DNA from: a virus
IMG/VR virus record: IMGVR_UViG_3300005588_000067
Coordinates: 1 to 32,729 of that record
Strand: one strand, 5' to 3'
Length of the DNA stretch: 32,729 nt
How positions within the stretch are numbered: the first letter of the stretch is position 1; each line of letters starts with the position of its first letter. Below the pieces are notes generated by a model. It saw only the letters and a list, made by a program, of their open reading frames with translations, did not search any database and was not told the DNA's origin. Below are positions 12,963 to 21,928 of the stretch, piece after piece. The translations under genes and the position numbers were made by a program.

Positions 12963-15900
12963 TAAGAGCCTCGCGCATTCCAGCTTATTGTAGCATCAAC
13001 TGCGTTCCCTGTTGCGCGGTCAAAAGCCACTGCACGGAAACGGTCTTGATTGCCTACATCATCAAAATTAGTTACGACAATTTTAGCATCATTCGCTTTA
13101 GCTGTCGCCACTACCGAGTCAAGATCAAGGAAAGGCTTGTTTAATACTACTACTGTGCCGCTAGAACTTGGATTGCCCGCGTCATAATCTGAGGCGAATA
13201 TCTGCGCCTGCCCTTGGTCTGTTTTTTGTTTTATATCCAGCTTATAGCGGATGGAATTAATCCGAACCAAGCCATTGGTGCCGGTCGCGTCAATATTTAT
13301 ATTGATTTTTAAATACTGAAAATTGGAAGCTGTGATTTCGAACTGGTTTTCAGGGAAATCATTCCATGAAATGCCGTCGTTAGAGGTACTCAAAACAGTT
13401 GATACAATCGCACCAGAACGCAAATCCTCATAATCAAGATTGACTGTAATTCGAGTGTTAGGGATTAGTGCGCCAAAATCAATAATCCGCTCAGCTACGC
13501 CAACGCTAGTGCTTGGGTCAAGAAAATGCGTAAATCCGTTATCAAGTTTTACTTGGTAAGGGTCGCCACCAATGTCATTCCATTGTAAATTTGTTTCATC
13601 ATCCCATGAGATACCAATTTCATCATTCCAGAATTGATCAGTATCACTTGTTAATCCTGAGCGCGTCATATTTTCTAAGAATGTTTCAGTTATGTTAACT
13701 GGCCCAATCAAATCAGGGCTTGGCGCTTCATCCCACCGTGGGCTGGTATCACTAGACCAGTCCAACTCTGTTTCATCGTCCCAGCCAAGACCACCGCCAC
13801 CTTGACCAATAGCCATATCGGTTAGCGTATCCATTTGGTTGAAATCGACAAACTCGTCTGTTCTTAGTATGTAATCCTGCGCGCCATCAACACTAATAGT
13901 TCCTTTAATAGCGCCGCCTACATTACCTGCAGCGTCCACAGGTTCAACCCAGAAGGTATAGGTTCCAGTTTCTTCACGGATAATAACTTCAAAAGTGCCG
14001 CTAGATTCACCAATAGGCACAGCAGTGTCGAACATATCACCTTCATGTAGGCGATAGGTTGAAACAGGGTAGACAGAACCAGCGCTCGCCCATCTCAGTT
14101 GGATCTGGCTATCAGTAGCAAGCAAGGCCAAAGAGCTAACAGGTGACGGGCCAGTGATTGTAGGCGCAAAACTGGTGGCATTGGCACTATAGTTTCCGCT
14201 AGTGTCTAATGCTTTTATATAGTAAATCGTGCCGTCTGCTCTTCGAATATCTGTAAAGCGTAATTGACGGCCCGTGTAAACTGAACCAGCTTCACCAAAG
14301 TTTTGATCTAACCTAACTTCGTACTCTTGAACGTCAGCGTCTGGCACAGCTTGCCAAGAGACATCTATCCCGTAACTTCTTTGGATTGCTGAAATAGTTG
14401 GAACGTCAGCAGGTGGTGCGTTTTTCCCTAGTACTTCATACGTTAGAGTTGCCCACGGGCTAAGCCTTCCAATGTCACTAACACCTTGCACGCGGTATTC
14501 AAATTCGCCAAGCTCGCTGTCTTCTATTGTAAATTGCGTGCCTGTCCAGCCTTTTGCTAATTCTATAAACTCAGTTTCACCGGCCTTCTTCGCTTCGATA
14601 TTAAACGCATTTGAACGAACACCGCCGCGCTCCCATGTTAGCGTGACGCGGGTTTTAATAATGTTCTGCACGTTAGTTGAATACAGCTCTTCACTGGCTG
14701 AAAAAAGCAAAGGTGCCGATAAACTAGAATCTGGAAGGTTTAACGCCGGCGGAATATCAACGTCTAGCGCCTCGCCCTCTGTCCAGCTCCATACATCCGG
14801 CGAGTCCTCGGCCAATGTTAAGTCAATACCGCCTGTTAATGAGATCGACTGACCACCTCCAACAACTCGAAATATCTTTTTATCCCAGCCTAGGCGAGCA
14901 CTTGAGAACGTCACGCGGTCGCCTGGTAATAATTTTAATGCAACAAATTTGAATGCAGCTTGCATACGGACACCAAAGCGTGACTGCTCTATATGAAGCT
15001 TTCCTATGCGCCTAGCCGCGCTAGCAGTAATAGTAAACGGCGCGCTTATCTCAGCAGATAATACTTCCTTATCTCTGGCTACATACGTATCAATGGAGAT
15101 TTGCGGGAATTGCACCACCTCGAAATCCTGTCGAGGGTCAAGAAACGAACCTTTAACAGTATTAACTAAATCCGACTTAGATGGGCCAGTCATAACAGAT
15201 ATACCGCCAACCAAATCGGATTCGTCTAAATCCATAATAGGGGAGGTATAAGTGCCTGCGACGTACTGCCACTTTCCTTGCTCGTAATGAATGAGGGCAT
15301 GCCCAGCATCAGCAAGCGCCATTAAATTATCAATTGGGCTTGCGCTATATTCTAGCGTGCCATTTATTTCGTAGCGTGATTCTGTGCCACCTATGCCAGC
15401 GACTTGCTCGTCACATACGTCCGCGCCAGCAATAAAAGAATCGAGGTCAATCTCGTCAATCGTTGCTCTTAGTCCGTTGTCGCTCAAAATATAATCAAGG
15501 CAAACTAGGGCGTGGTTAGTTGAATATGATGTTGTTAGCGTTCTTGGATCATAGACTTTTTTACCACGGACAACACAGGAAATATTGGGCATTCCACGTG
15601 AATAAGCTTCTTTATTATAGTTTAGCTTTAAGTATATATATGCATGATCACGCCCGATGTGGTCAGTTGTCCACTCTGGCATTTCATCAACAAGCACACT
15701 GCTTGCCGCTGTTCTTGGATTGGCGACGAATATTTGTCTGGCTATTGCGCCATTGAATTTATCAGCTACGGTTAAATAAAGGCTATCCCCATCGTTATCA
15801 ACAGTAATGGCCAACTCGTCATTGAGATAAACTTGGCTGATTGATCTCAGTTCATGCGGCGCAAGCGTCACAACCATGTGCATAAACTCAGAATCTGCGC

Positions 15901-16198
15901 CGGTTGTTGTCCAGTAGGTAAGCTGCCCACCTATACGGCATCGCCCATAGACGAACTGTCTAGGCGTTTGAGCAGACAAACCCATTTGTGAGCGCGCTTG
16001 ATAGGTTTGAGCGGGTAAATCTGGCGGCTGTAATGAATCTATAACCTGCTTAACTTTTGAATAAAAGCCAAGCGTTATAAAGTCCAGCGAGTTTTCAAAA
16101 AGACCGCCAAGGCCTCCGGCTATATCGCCACGAAGCACATCACCGACATTATCGCCAATGTCATTAACAAACGTCTCTAATTGACTAAACAGGCCCAT
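12962..16198 (-). CDS. J-like central tail-tip / host-specificity protein
   Basis: A 1078-residue protein, the central tip of the siphovirus tail, comparable to lambda J. Residues 1-60 are helical and glycine-rich. Residues 65-500 form the hub domains (QFVYGRCRIGGQLTYWTTTG, RGMPNISCVVRGKKVYDPRT, LLPGDRVTFSSARLGW). Three fibronectin type III-like domains follow at about 502-592, 593-680 and 684-770. A Trp/Asp-rich repeat region (WDDETELDW and WDDETNLQW) lies at 804-875. The C-terminal beta-rich part probably carries adsorption function. It is followed by two fibre genes in TAATG coupling and preceded by a hub-type gene, as expected. Confidence 0.88.
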   Translation of the reverse strand: MGLFSQLETFVNDIGDNVGDVLRGDIAGGLGGLFENSLDFITLGFYSKVKQVIDSLQPPDLPAQTYQARSQMGLSAQTPRQFVYGRCRIGGQLTYWTTTGADSEFMHMVVTLAPHELRSISQVYLNDELAITVDNDGDSLYLTVADKFNGAIARQIFVANPRTAASSVLVDEMPEWTTDHIGRDHAYIYLKLNYNKEAYSRGMPNISCVVRGKKVYDPRTLTTSYSTNHALVCLDYILSDNGLRATIDEIDLDSFIAGADVCDEQVAGIGGTESRYEINGTLEYSASPIDNLMALADAGHALIHYEQGKWQYVAGTYTSPIMDLDESDLVGGISVMTGPSKSDLVNTVKGSFLDPRQDFEVVQFPQISIDTYVARDKEVLSAEISAPFTITASAARRIGKLHIEQSRFGVRMQAAFKFVALKLLPGDRVTFSSARLGWDKKIFRVVGGGQSISLTGGIDLTLAEDSPDVWSWTEGEALDVDIPPALNLPDSSLSAPLLFSASEELYSTNVQNIIKTRVTLTWERGGVRSNAFNIEAKKAGETEFIELAKGWTGTQFTIEDSELGEFEYRVQGVSDIGRLSPWATLTYEVLGKNAPPADVPTISAIQRSYGIDVSWQAVPDADVQEYEVRLDQNFGEAGSVYTGRQLRFTDIRRADGTIYYIKALDTSGNYSANATSFAPTITGPSPVSSLALLATDSQIQLRWASAGSVYPVSTYRLHEGDMFDTAVPIGESSGTFEVIIREETGTYTFWVEPVDAAGNVGGAIKGTISVDGAQDYILRTDEFVDFNQMDTLTDMAIGQGGGGLGWDDETELDWSSDTSPRWDEAPSPDLIGPVNITETFLENMTRSGLTSDTDQFWNDEIGISWDDETNLQWNDIGGDPYQVKLDNGFTHFLDPSTSVGVAERIIDFGALIPNTRITVNLDYEDLRSGAIVSTVLSTSNDGISWNDFPENQFEITASNFQYLKININIDATGTNGLVRINSIRYKLDIKQKTDQGQAQIFASDYDAGNPSSSGTVVVLNKPFLDLDSVVATAKANDAKIVVTNFDDVGNQDRFRAVAFDRATGNAVDATISWNARGS

Positions 16199-16233
16199 AG
16201 CAACACCCTTAAAAGATTACTAATTTTAACAGC

Positions 16234-16818
16234 TTAGGACTGTTTTTGATACCAAGTTGATTCTGGCCAGTTCGCTTCTTTTGTAGCAACTTGAGATATG
16301 AATTCAAAAAAACGATCACTAGGATATTTAGCTACTTGATCACCATTAGTGTAGCGCTCTACTTTTGGTCGCTCCCAGTCTACAAGTCTATCCCTGATAG
16401 AGATGGACGCGCTTGATGTTTCTCCGTATTTGAAATTAACAGCATCTGTTAAGCCACGCCATGCAATCATGGGATCGCCTAGTTGAACTCCGTCCTCGTC
16501 AAAGAAAATCTGCCAGCATGTAGCCATGTTGTTTAGGTAGTTGAGCTGGCTTATAGCCTCAAGCACTTCGTCACTGATACCGCTCAATGTTACTTCGTAT
16601 TGTTTTGGTGATAGCTTGCCATCACCTTGCGGCATAGAAACATTACCTAAAGCGCCAAGCCCTATAAACTCCTCGCCTTCGTGTGTGTAACTGGCGTTTA
16701 GCGTGGTTAACGCTAATCGGTAAGGTTCAGGGAATTCAACAAGTACAAGAAAAGCCGTTTTGAACGGCTTACCTGTTGCTAGATAGTCAATGATAGCTTG
16801 ATCAATATTGCGCGGCAT
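16234..16818 (-). CDS. Tail-tip hub protein (DUF2163/DUF1833-like)
   Basis: A 194-residue structural protein of the tail tip. Recognisable traits are a helical start (MPRNIDQAIIDYLATGKPF), then beta strands YRLALTTLNASYTHEGEEFIG, an LSG turn (YEVTLSGIS), and the C-terminal pattern DRLVDWERPKVERYTNGDQ followed by YPSDRFFEF and a Trp near the end (EANWP). This pattern is shared by hub proteins found between the tape measure and the J-like protein in many siphoviruses. Both flanking genes fit that order. It joins the previous gene by TAATG. The precise family name is uncertain. Confidence 0.62.
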   Translation of the reverse strand: MPRNIDQAIIDYLATGKPFKTAFLVLVEFPEPYRLALTTLNASYTHEGEEFIGLGALGNVSMPQGDGKLSPKQYEVTLSGISDEVLEAISQLNYLNNMATCWQIFFDEDGVQLGDPMIAWRGLTDAVNFKYGETSSASISIRDRLVDWERPKVERYTNGDQVAKYPSDRFFEFISQVATKEANWPESTWYQKQS

Positions 16819-18536
16819 TAGTTTACGTCCTCAATGAAATCAAACCCCATTGATTGTACGCCGTTTACGTTAATATCCCAGCTTTGATCATTTGAGCCAA
16901 GGTAGAACTTGCCCTTCGGCTCGTTAGTGATAATAGATTCTCCACCTGTTAGCGACTTTCGCAATGGTGGTGCGATTGGGATGTCTGCGGTTGCTAGTAG
17001 ATCAGCAGGGTACTGATTTGGTTCGGCAGGGTCTATCACTGCCGGATAATCGTCTGCTTTTCCGAAATAAGACGCTTGTGCATACACCTGCGAACCTATA
17101 GGCGCTACCGTTCCAGCATTGCTAGCTGTAAATGTATATCGGCCATACGTATCAGGGTCGTCAGCTTCTGCTATCCAGTAAGCCTGAAACAATTTAAAAC
17201 CATTACCTAAGTCTGTTATCTGATAGTCTGTCATATTACTTGATCTAACACTAAGGTCTTCAACTGCAATCTTTAGTGTTTTTATTGGAGTGACCGAGCC
17301 ACCGATTACGATAGATATGTCAAAAGGGTTTGCATCTACAGGTTTTAATATAATGCCTATATAAAGCTTTTCGCCTGTAACAACCGATAAGTCATTTAAA
17401 AATGAGTCTTGCATAGTGAAGAAGCTAGCGCCATCCTGAACAGCTAAACCTAGCACAGGCTCGCCGCTTGGATTGTCTAGTGTTACATTATCAACAGTGC
17501 CATTACCACCATCAGTCCACCCGCTAGGATCAAACGGACTAGGCATCAAGTTAGTGCTTGTGTACGAAATAGCGCCCTTGTATTTGTCGGATTTTCCGAA
17601 ATAGGCGGCTTGAACGTAAAGCTGCGAGCCGATTGGGGGCTGTGTAGGAGCGTTAACCATGTCCGTAAACGTGGCGACAGCAAAACAACCGGCTGCATCA
17701 ATGGTTAGTGTTTCCATTGCTTCAACTAAAACAAAATCATTTCCTAGCTCAGTAAATTTAACTTCATCAACATTCCCGTTAGGGTATGTATTATTTCTTA
17801 AATCTATCCGAGCCGAGGCAATCTGAGATCCTGTTTTATTAAAGCCAATAAAGCAACCCGCCTCCCACGTGTCAACTCTTTTATATATAAAGGCGCAATA
17901 AAGCTTATCCCCGGCTAAAAAGTCTTGAGGATTATCCAAAGATGAGAAAAAAGTAAAAGGCCCTGCTCCTGTCTGCTCTGCCAACCCAATAACGCTAGAG
18001 CCACTAGGATTTGCCAGCGTTACATTTGTTATAGTCCCATCGGAATCTGGCTTCCACCCACTCGGATCAAACGGACTGGGCATGTAATTAGTGCCAGTGT
18101 ATTCAATATAAGACTGCGGCGCGGCCACATCTTCGGGCACCATTTTTAACTCGCCATTGACCTCTAGATAGTCACCAGCTTCAAACAGTTTATCTTGATC
18201 AGCATTCCAGCCTTTTGTATTCAATAAAGACGAACCAGAAGCCACAGCCCCATCAACTACACCAGCGCCAGACATAGTGCCGCTTTGGTAAGCATCGAAT
18301 GGCGTCAAATAGAAACGCCCAACCTTGCCACCTAGGCTAGTCATAAACGCTTTGATTTTATTAGCTTCTTGCCTTGTGCGATTACTAAACGCAACTGAAC
18401 CACGCCAGCGAGCACCGGGCAACTCCATGTGCTGCACATTCTTATTAAGCGTAGACTCAAACGAGCTTGTATTCGATTCAAGTGTAAAGCTGGGGTTAGC
18501 ATCTGGGCTAACATTGGGGAAATTCTTAACGGCCAT
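16818..18536 (-). CDS. Distal-tail-like protein with two inserted jelly-roll-like modules
   Basis: A 572-residue tail protein. Residues 1-145 (FTLESNTSSFESTLNKNVQ, LPGARWRGSVAFSNRTRQEA, GGKVGRFYLTPFDAYQSG) and about 500-572 (KGKFYLGSNDQSWDINVNGV, MGFDFIEDVN) form the Dit-like core that caps the tail tube. Between them lie two copies of a 170-residue module, residues 149-318 and 328-497. Each opens with TNYMPSPFDPSGW or TNLMPSPFDPSGW and closes with APIGSQ(L/V)Y.QA.YFGK.D.Y or the similar PPIGSQ version. The pattern resembles carbohydrate-binding jelly rolls in other phage tails. A third copy lies near the capsid gene. The modules probably bind host glycans; that is inferred. Confidence 0.72.
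   Translation of the reverse strand: MAVKNFPNVSPDANPSFTLESNTSSFESTLNKNVQHMELPGARWRGSVAFSNRTRQEANKIKAFMTSLGGKVGRFYLTPFDAYQSGTMSGAGVVDGAVASGSSLLNTKGWNADQDKLFEAGDYLEVNGELKMVPEDVAAPQSYIEYTGTNYMPSPFDPSGWKPDSDGTITNVTLANPSGSSVIGLAEQTGAGPFTFFSSLDNPQDFLAGDKLYCAFIYKRVDTWEAGCFIGFNKTGSQIASARIDLRNNTYPNGNVDEVKFTELGNDFVLVEAMETLTIDAAGCFAVATFTDMVNAPTQPPIGSQLYVQAAYFGKSDKYKGAISYTSTNLMPSPFDPSGWTDGGNGTVDNVTLDNPSGEPVLGLAVQDGASFFTMQDSFLNDLSVVTGEKLYIGIILKPVDANPFDISIVIGGSVTPIKTLKIAVEDLSVRSSNMTDYQITDLGNGFKLFQAYWIAEADDPDTYGRYTFTASNAGTVAPIGSQVYAQASYFGKADDYPAVIDPAEPNQYPADLLATADIPIAPPLRKSLTGGESIITNEPKGKFYLGSNDQSWDINVNGVQSMGFDFIEDVN
17046..17555 (-). repeat. Jelly-roll-like module, copy 2 (in tail protein)
   Basis: This encodes residues 328-497 of the tail protein. 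It opens with TNLMPSPFDPSGW and closes with APIGSQVYAQASYFGKADDY. It is more diverged from copy 1 than the head-region copy is at the 5' edge, so it is probably the older duplicate. Confidence 0.8.
17583..18092 (-). repeat. Jelly-roll-like module, copy 1 (in tail protein)
   Basis: This encodes residues 149-318 of the tail protein. The 39 bases at 18054-18092 differ at one position from 26645-26683 in the head-region copy. The 29 bases at 17605-17633 are identical to 26199-26227. The middle has diverged. Confidence 0.85.
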
Positions 18537-20383
18537 TATGCGCGTCTCCTTACGGCTTGCGATGCTGAGCCGCCGCCGTTTATTGCTGCAAATACTTGAT
18601 TATAAACGGATTGATTAATGCTTGGTAGCAGGCCAGCTAGCTCGGCTTTAGTCACACCGCTTTGGATATTTACATTCACAGTGACGTTATTCTCGCCGCC
18701 GCCTAGGTTGTGATTAGCTTGCACATTGCCATTGCCATTCATGTGGACAATCTCTGGCCCATTCTCACCCACTAGGTAGCTGTTACCACTTGATACTTGG
18801 CCACCCATAGCGCGAGCGCCTTGGTATTCTTGCTGGTTAATAGCCGCAATCTGCACCGCAGCCAGTCCAGCCATAGCGGTGGCAAATGCAGGTTTTGCTA
18901 TAGTTGGTATTGATTGGTCACCAAGAACCCCTAAAACAGCTAGTGATGCACTAATAAGCGCTTGTGTGCTTGCCAGTGCCTTGTAATTATCAAACTGTTC
19001 TTTGCCGCCTTGTTTGGCAATATCAGCTAGGTTTCCGAAAAACTGACCTGTGTAGCCTAGTGTTTTTTGTTGTTCGGCGGAAAGGATTTGGCTTTTCTGC
19101 TCTTGTGTTCTGTTTTCTATTGCAATCAAGTCGGCAGATAGCTTCTCCGCGTTCTGCGTTCTAAGCTGGTCGTAGCGCTCTTGCGATAGGTTTAATTCAT
19201 CGTTTGAAAGCTGGATTACTTCATTGCGGCGCTCAAACTGTAATCTTGCACGCTCGGCAGGGTCAGCCTGTTGAACTTCGATAGACGCAAGTTGACTGCT
19301 AAGCGAAGAACGCAAGGCTTCTTGTTTCTTTAGCGCATCTGTTTCGGCTTCAATCTTTTCGATACTGCCCTGCATGGCAAGCGCGCTGGCAATCTCTGCG
19401 TCGGTTGCACCATTAAGGATTAATTCGCGTTTAAGCAACTCAGAGTTGTTTAGAGTTAACGCAGCTAGTTGATCAGCCAGGTCAAGCTGTGTCCTTTGGA
19501 TAGCTGTCGCTCTTTCAACTTCTAGCTTAGTTTGTCCATTTAATATAGCATCGCGTTCTTTTAGTGTATTATTGTTTTCTTCAATTACTGCTTTATTAGT
19601 CGCAATTACTCTGTTGAGGCGGTTCTGTTCTTCCTTGTACTCGATAATACCAATACGGCCTTTTTCATAACTAGAAATAAGCCTGTCCAATTGAAAAACA
19701 GCTGTTTCGTAATCCCCTTTTGCTTCTCTTATTTCTTTTTTTAGCTTTTTTTGGTCTTCTGCTAGGTTTATTCGCAAAAGTTCTTTTTGCGCGCTGCCCA
19801 GTTCATCGAATTTATTGATCAGCTCTTCAATTTCTTCTCTAGTGTCGGCTGTCTGCCCTTCGGTGTCACTTAACGCAGTCAACAACGGCCCAGCCATAAC
19901 ACCAGCTGCAGCACCCACAAGGATGCCAAGTGTACCAAAACTCAACAGCATATCAGGAAGCTGAATAGCTAAAGCGCCAAGGTAGTTGCCGGTTACAGCA
20001 CCTTGTTGAGCTACTTGGTTTAATTGAAATGATAGGTTACGAGACGCGCCCCCCATTCCATTGGTCGCTTTTTCTGCCTTGCCAGTCTGAATTGCCAAGG
20101 CTTGTGACTTGACGCTCGCGGCTGCAATAGAATTGGCGTATTCTTGGTTGGATCTTGCGGCAATAAGTGTAGATCTTGCTAGCTCGTCTGTTTCTGTATC
20201 AAGTTTTGCATTAATTTGTGCAAGTTTAGACTGTCCTATAGCAAGTGCTGAGCTTTCTTTTTTTAGCTTCTGCATCGCAAGTTCTGACGCGCCAGATTTT
20301 TTGCCAAGCTTATCAAGCTGGACAAGCCCAGCTTCTAGGCTTTTTGTGTCTAAAGCTATCGCAAGCTTTGCAATATCTGTCAT
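18536..20383 (-). CDS. Tape measure protein
   Basis: A 615-residue tape measure that sets tail length and enters the host envelope during DNA injection. The N-terminal third is helical (LAIALDTKSLEAGLVQLDKL). A hydrophobic stretch follows at about 134-171 (LPDMLLSFGTLGILVGAAAG). A long Glu/Lys/Leu-rich coiled coil covers about 180-470. The C-terminal region has GGQVSSGNSYLVGENGPEIV, a hallmark of phage tape measures. It starts in a TAATG overlap with the frameshift chaperone gene, as expected for this position. At roughly 1.5 angstrom per residue the tail would be about 90 nm. No peptidase or transglycosylase domain is seen. Confidence 0.9.
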   Translation of the reverse strand: MTDIAKLAIALDTKSLEAGLVQLDKLGKKSGASELAMQKLKKESSALAIGQSKLAQINAKLDTETDELARSTLIAARSNQEYANSIAAASVKSQALAIQTGKAEKATNGMGGASRNLSFQLNQVAQQGAVTGNYLGALAIQLPDMLLSFGTLGILVGAAAGVMAGPLLTALSDTEGQTADTREEIEELINKFDELGSAQKELLRINLAEDQKKLKKEIREAKGDYETAVFQLDRLISSYEKGRIGIIEYKEEQNRLNRVIATNKAVIEENNNTLKERDAILNGQTKLEVERATAIQRTQLDLADQLAALTLNNSELLKRELILNGATDAEIASALAMQGSIEKIEAETDALKKQEALRSSLSSQLASIEVQQADPAERARLQFERRNEVIQLSNDELNLSQERYDQLRTQNAEKLSADLIAIENRTQEQKSQILSAEQQKTLGYTGQFFGNLADIAKQGGKEQFDNYKALASTQALISASLAVLGVLGDQSIPTIAKPAFATAMAGLAAVQIAAINQQEYQGARAMGGQVSSGNSYLVGENGPEIVHMNGNGNVQANHNLGGGENNVTVNVNIQSGVTKAELAGLLPSINQSVYNQVFAAINGGGSASQAVRRRA

Positions 20384-20763
20384 TAAAAATCACCTGCCCA
20401 ATCTGGTACTTCGTGTTTGCCATGGCCTCTATTGCGTTCACTGAGCCAAGCGCTTGATAATTGAACGATGGCGAACGCCTCGTCTTTTGTTGGTTTGATT
20501 CCTGTTATATCAGACCAAGCTTTTATTTCTTGCCATGTAATGACAGTGCCTAAGCCTATTTCACAAATCCAGTCCCAGACATAGCCTAGCGGGCCTTGAT
20601 CTGGAAACCCCCAATTCCATTGTTTTAAGCGTGGCTCCTTCTGCCCTTCTTGCGTGGCAGATAGGAAGCCCATTAGCTTTATGAAGGTTTTAATCTGTTC
20701 ATAATTGTCTGCATGTAGCCTTTTTTTTTGCCGAAATGCTCGTCGACAGCTACACATAGCCAA
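20383..20763 (-). CDS. Tail assembly chaperone extension (T part of a G/GT pair)
   Basis: This frame encodes the C-terminal part of the longer tail assembly chaperone. The meaningful portion begins after the frameshift (20720 down to 20383). It reads RLHADNYEQIKTFIKLMGFL and includes the aromatic stretch GYVWDWICEIGLGTVITW. The first 14 residues of the open frame (MAMCSC...) are antiphase to the G gene and probably are not used. Minus-one slippage on the A9 run would yield a 221-residue fusion (109 plus 112 residues). In lambda the GT fusion recruits the tail tube protein to the tape measure, and the order here, tube, G, T, tape measure, is the same. Confidence 0.75.
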   Translation of the reverse strand: MAMCSCRRAFRQKKRLHADNYEQIKTFIKLMGFLSATQEGQKEPRLKQWNWGFPDQGPLGYVWDWICEIGLGTVITWQEIKAWSDITGIKPTKDEAFAIVQLSSAWLSERNRGHGKHEVPDWAGDF

Positions 20764-21047
20764 TAGTATTCAGGATTGGTTAGGTACTCTTTCGCCAATT
20801 CCTTGGTGAACGGAATTTCTTTGCCTTCTTCCGTAACACCAGACCAACCAACTACAGCACAAAGCGCCTGATTGATAACAAAGTTAGACCAATCTGGGCC
20901 ACTCTTTGAGCGGTCAATACGAGCAGAGGCGTTCGCAAATTCAGCACTTAATGGGTCGCACACAGTGAACTTAATGCCAACGTCGCCAGCTTGCGGGTGA
21001 ATAACGTTAATAACTTCGTTCTGTGTGCCTAGCTCCTTGATGTCCAT
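20679..21047 (-). CDS. Tail assembly chaperone (G-like)
   Basis: A 122-residue short chaperone made when no frameshift occurs. The N-terminus contains MDIKELGTQNEVINVIHPQA and GIKFTVCDPLSAEF, typical of this group of small acidic proteins. The middle has NFVINQALCAVVGWSGVTEE. The A9 slippery run is at codons 107-109, close to the end, as in lambda G. It sits between the tube gene (1 base away) and the T frame. It coats the tape measure before tube polymerisation and is not expected in the virion. Confidence 0.8.
   Translation of the reverse strand: MDIKELGTQNEVINVIHPQAGDVGIKFTVCDPLSAEFANASARIDRSKSGPDWSNFVINQALCAVVGWSGVTEEGKEIPFTKELAKEYLTNPEYYWLCVAVDEHFGKKKGYMQTIMNRLKPS
20721..20729 (-). promoter_or_regulatory. 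Programmed -1 frameshift site (A9 run)
   Basis: On the minus strand GGC is followed by nine A and then GGC. The G frame reads AAA-AAA-AAA-GGC. Slipping back one base gives AAA-AGG-CTA and enters the T frame, which stays open to the tape measure gene. The A9 run provides several slippery heptamers (A-AAA-AAA and A-AAA-AAG). Confidence 0.75.
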
Positions 21048-21048
21048 A

Positions 21049-21492
21049 TTAAGGTGCCGCCACTTCGATTAAGTCAGAGGTAACGCCCAAATTGGTTGAT
21101 CGCATATTCACCGCGCCAGATGTAGCTTCTGAATCTGGAGCACTAGCAACAATTGCTTGGCAGTACTGAATACGACCAGATGGGCGAACAACCTTCATGC
21201 TGATAGGATCAGGACTATCAAGTGCGGTGATTAGAATCCCCTGCCCAGCGTCGCCTTCTACAATTCGATATTGCAAAGCAGGGTCGCCGTTGTTTTTTGC
21301 GCCCTTGGCTTTTCGAGTCACGCCATCTTTTAAGTCCACATGATTAAGAATCTCAAAAGATGCGCCAATTTCACCAAGTGAAGACACGCCAGTCACTTCT
21401 GACCATGTTAAACCGGCATAATCTGTGTCTGTTTCTGTAGCTGGTAATGCAGCGGAAACAGATACGACCGTTCCTATATTTGTTAGAGACAT
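21049..21492 (-). CDS. Major tail tube protein
   Basis: A 147-residue protein that forms the tail tube. It starts with SLTNIGTVVSVSAALPATET, the common opening of tube proteins in this phage group. YAGLTWSEVTGVSSLGEIG, GDPALQYRIVEGD and a C-terminal strand (VTSDLIEVA) follow. The single-domain size and position directly before the G/GT chaperones and tape measure support the call. AGGAAAAAGCA precedes the ATG. Confidence 0.85.
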   Translation of the reverse strand: MSLTNIGTVVSVSAALPATETDTDYAGLTWSEVTGVSSLGEIGASFEILNHVDLKDGVTRKAKGAKNNGDPALQYRIVEGDAGQGILITALDSPDPISMKVVRPSGRIQYCQAIVASAPDSEATSGAVNMRSTNLGVTSDLIEVAAP

Positions 21493-21535
21493 TGCTTTTT
21501 CCTATCGTTTCACTGTTTTTGATAGTTGTATTTTA

Positions 21536-21928
21536 TCACTCTGAATACTCAAATGATAGCGGCAACACGTACACGCCACCTCGCTGGAATGGTTCCATTG
21601 TCTGTGGGCTAGTTGTAATGCGAATGGCGTCCACTAATATTGAGCCTCTGGTGAACTCAGCTTCGATTAGGCCGGCTATATCCGTTAGCTGTTTAATGCC
21701 GTTGTTCTTTTTGTTGCACACGTTTATCTGGCCAATGCCACGGCGAAACACTTTAGTATCATTCAGGCCATAATCGCGGTCGTTAGGCGCAATGGATAGC
21801 TCAAGCCATGCACCGCTAGCTGGCTCGGTGAAGTCAAAGCCAATGCTATTAATCGGCAGGCTGTTAGCCGTGGCAAACGCCTTGGCCTTATCCATTAGTG
21901 CTATGTGAACTTGTGATAGTGTTGTCAT
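21536..21928 (-). CDS. Tail terminator protein (DUF4128-like)
   Basis: A 130-residue protein that likely caps the tail tube and joins it to the head connector. The features fit the phage tail terminator family: a helix at the start (LSQVHIALMDKAKAFATANS), the strand GAWLELSIAPNDRDYGLND, a fixed GIGQINV (about 63-69) and a helical DIAGLIEAEF before the last strand pair (VYVLPLSFEYSE). It overlaps the upstream completion gene by 4 bases. Its position before the tube gene fits. Confidence 0.8.
   Translation of the reverse strand: MTTLSQVHIALMDKAKAFATANSLPINSIGFDFTEPASGAWLELSIAPNDRDYGLNDTKVFRRGIGQINVCNKKNNGIKQLTDIAGLIEAEFTRGSILVDAIRITTSPQTMEPFQRGGVYVLPLSFEYSE

Noticed and set aside
14472-14852. 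126-residue open frame on the plus strand inside the J-like gene
   Set aside because: It is antisense to FN3-coding sequence, with serine/proline composition typical of a shadow frame.
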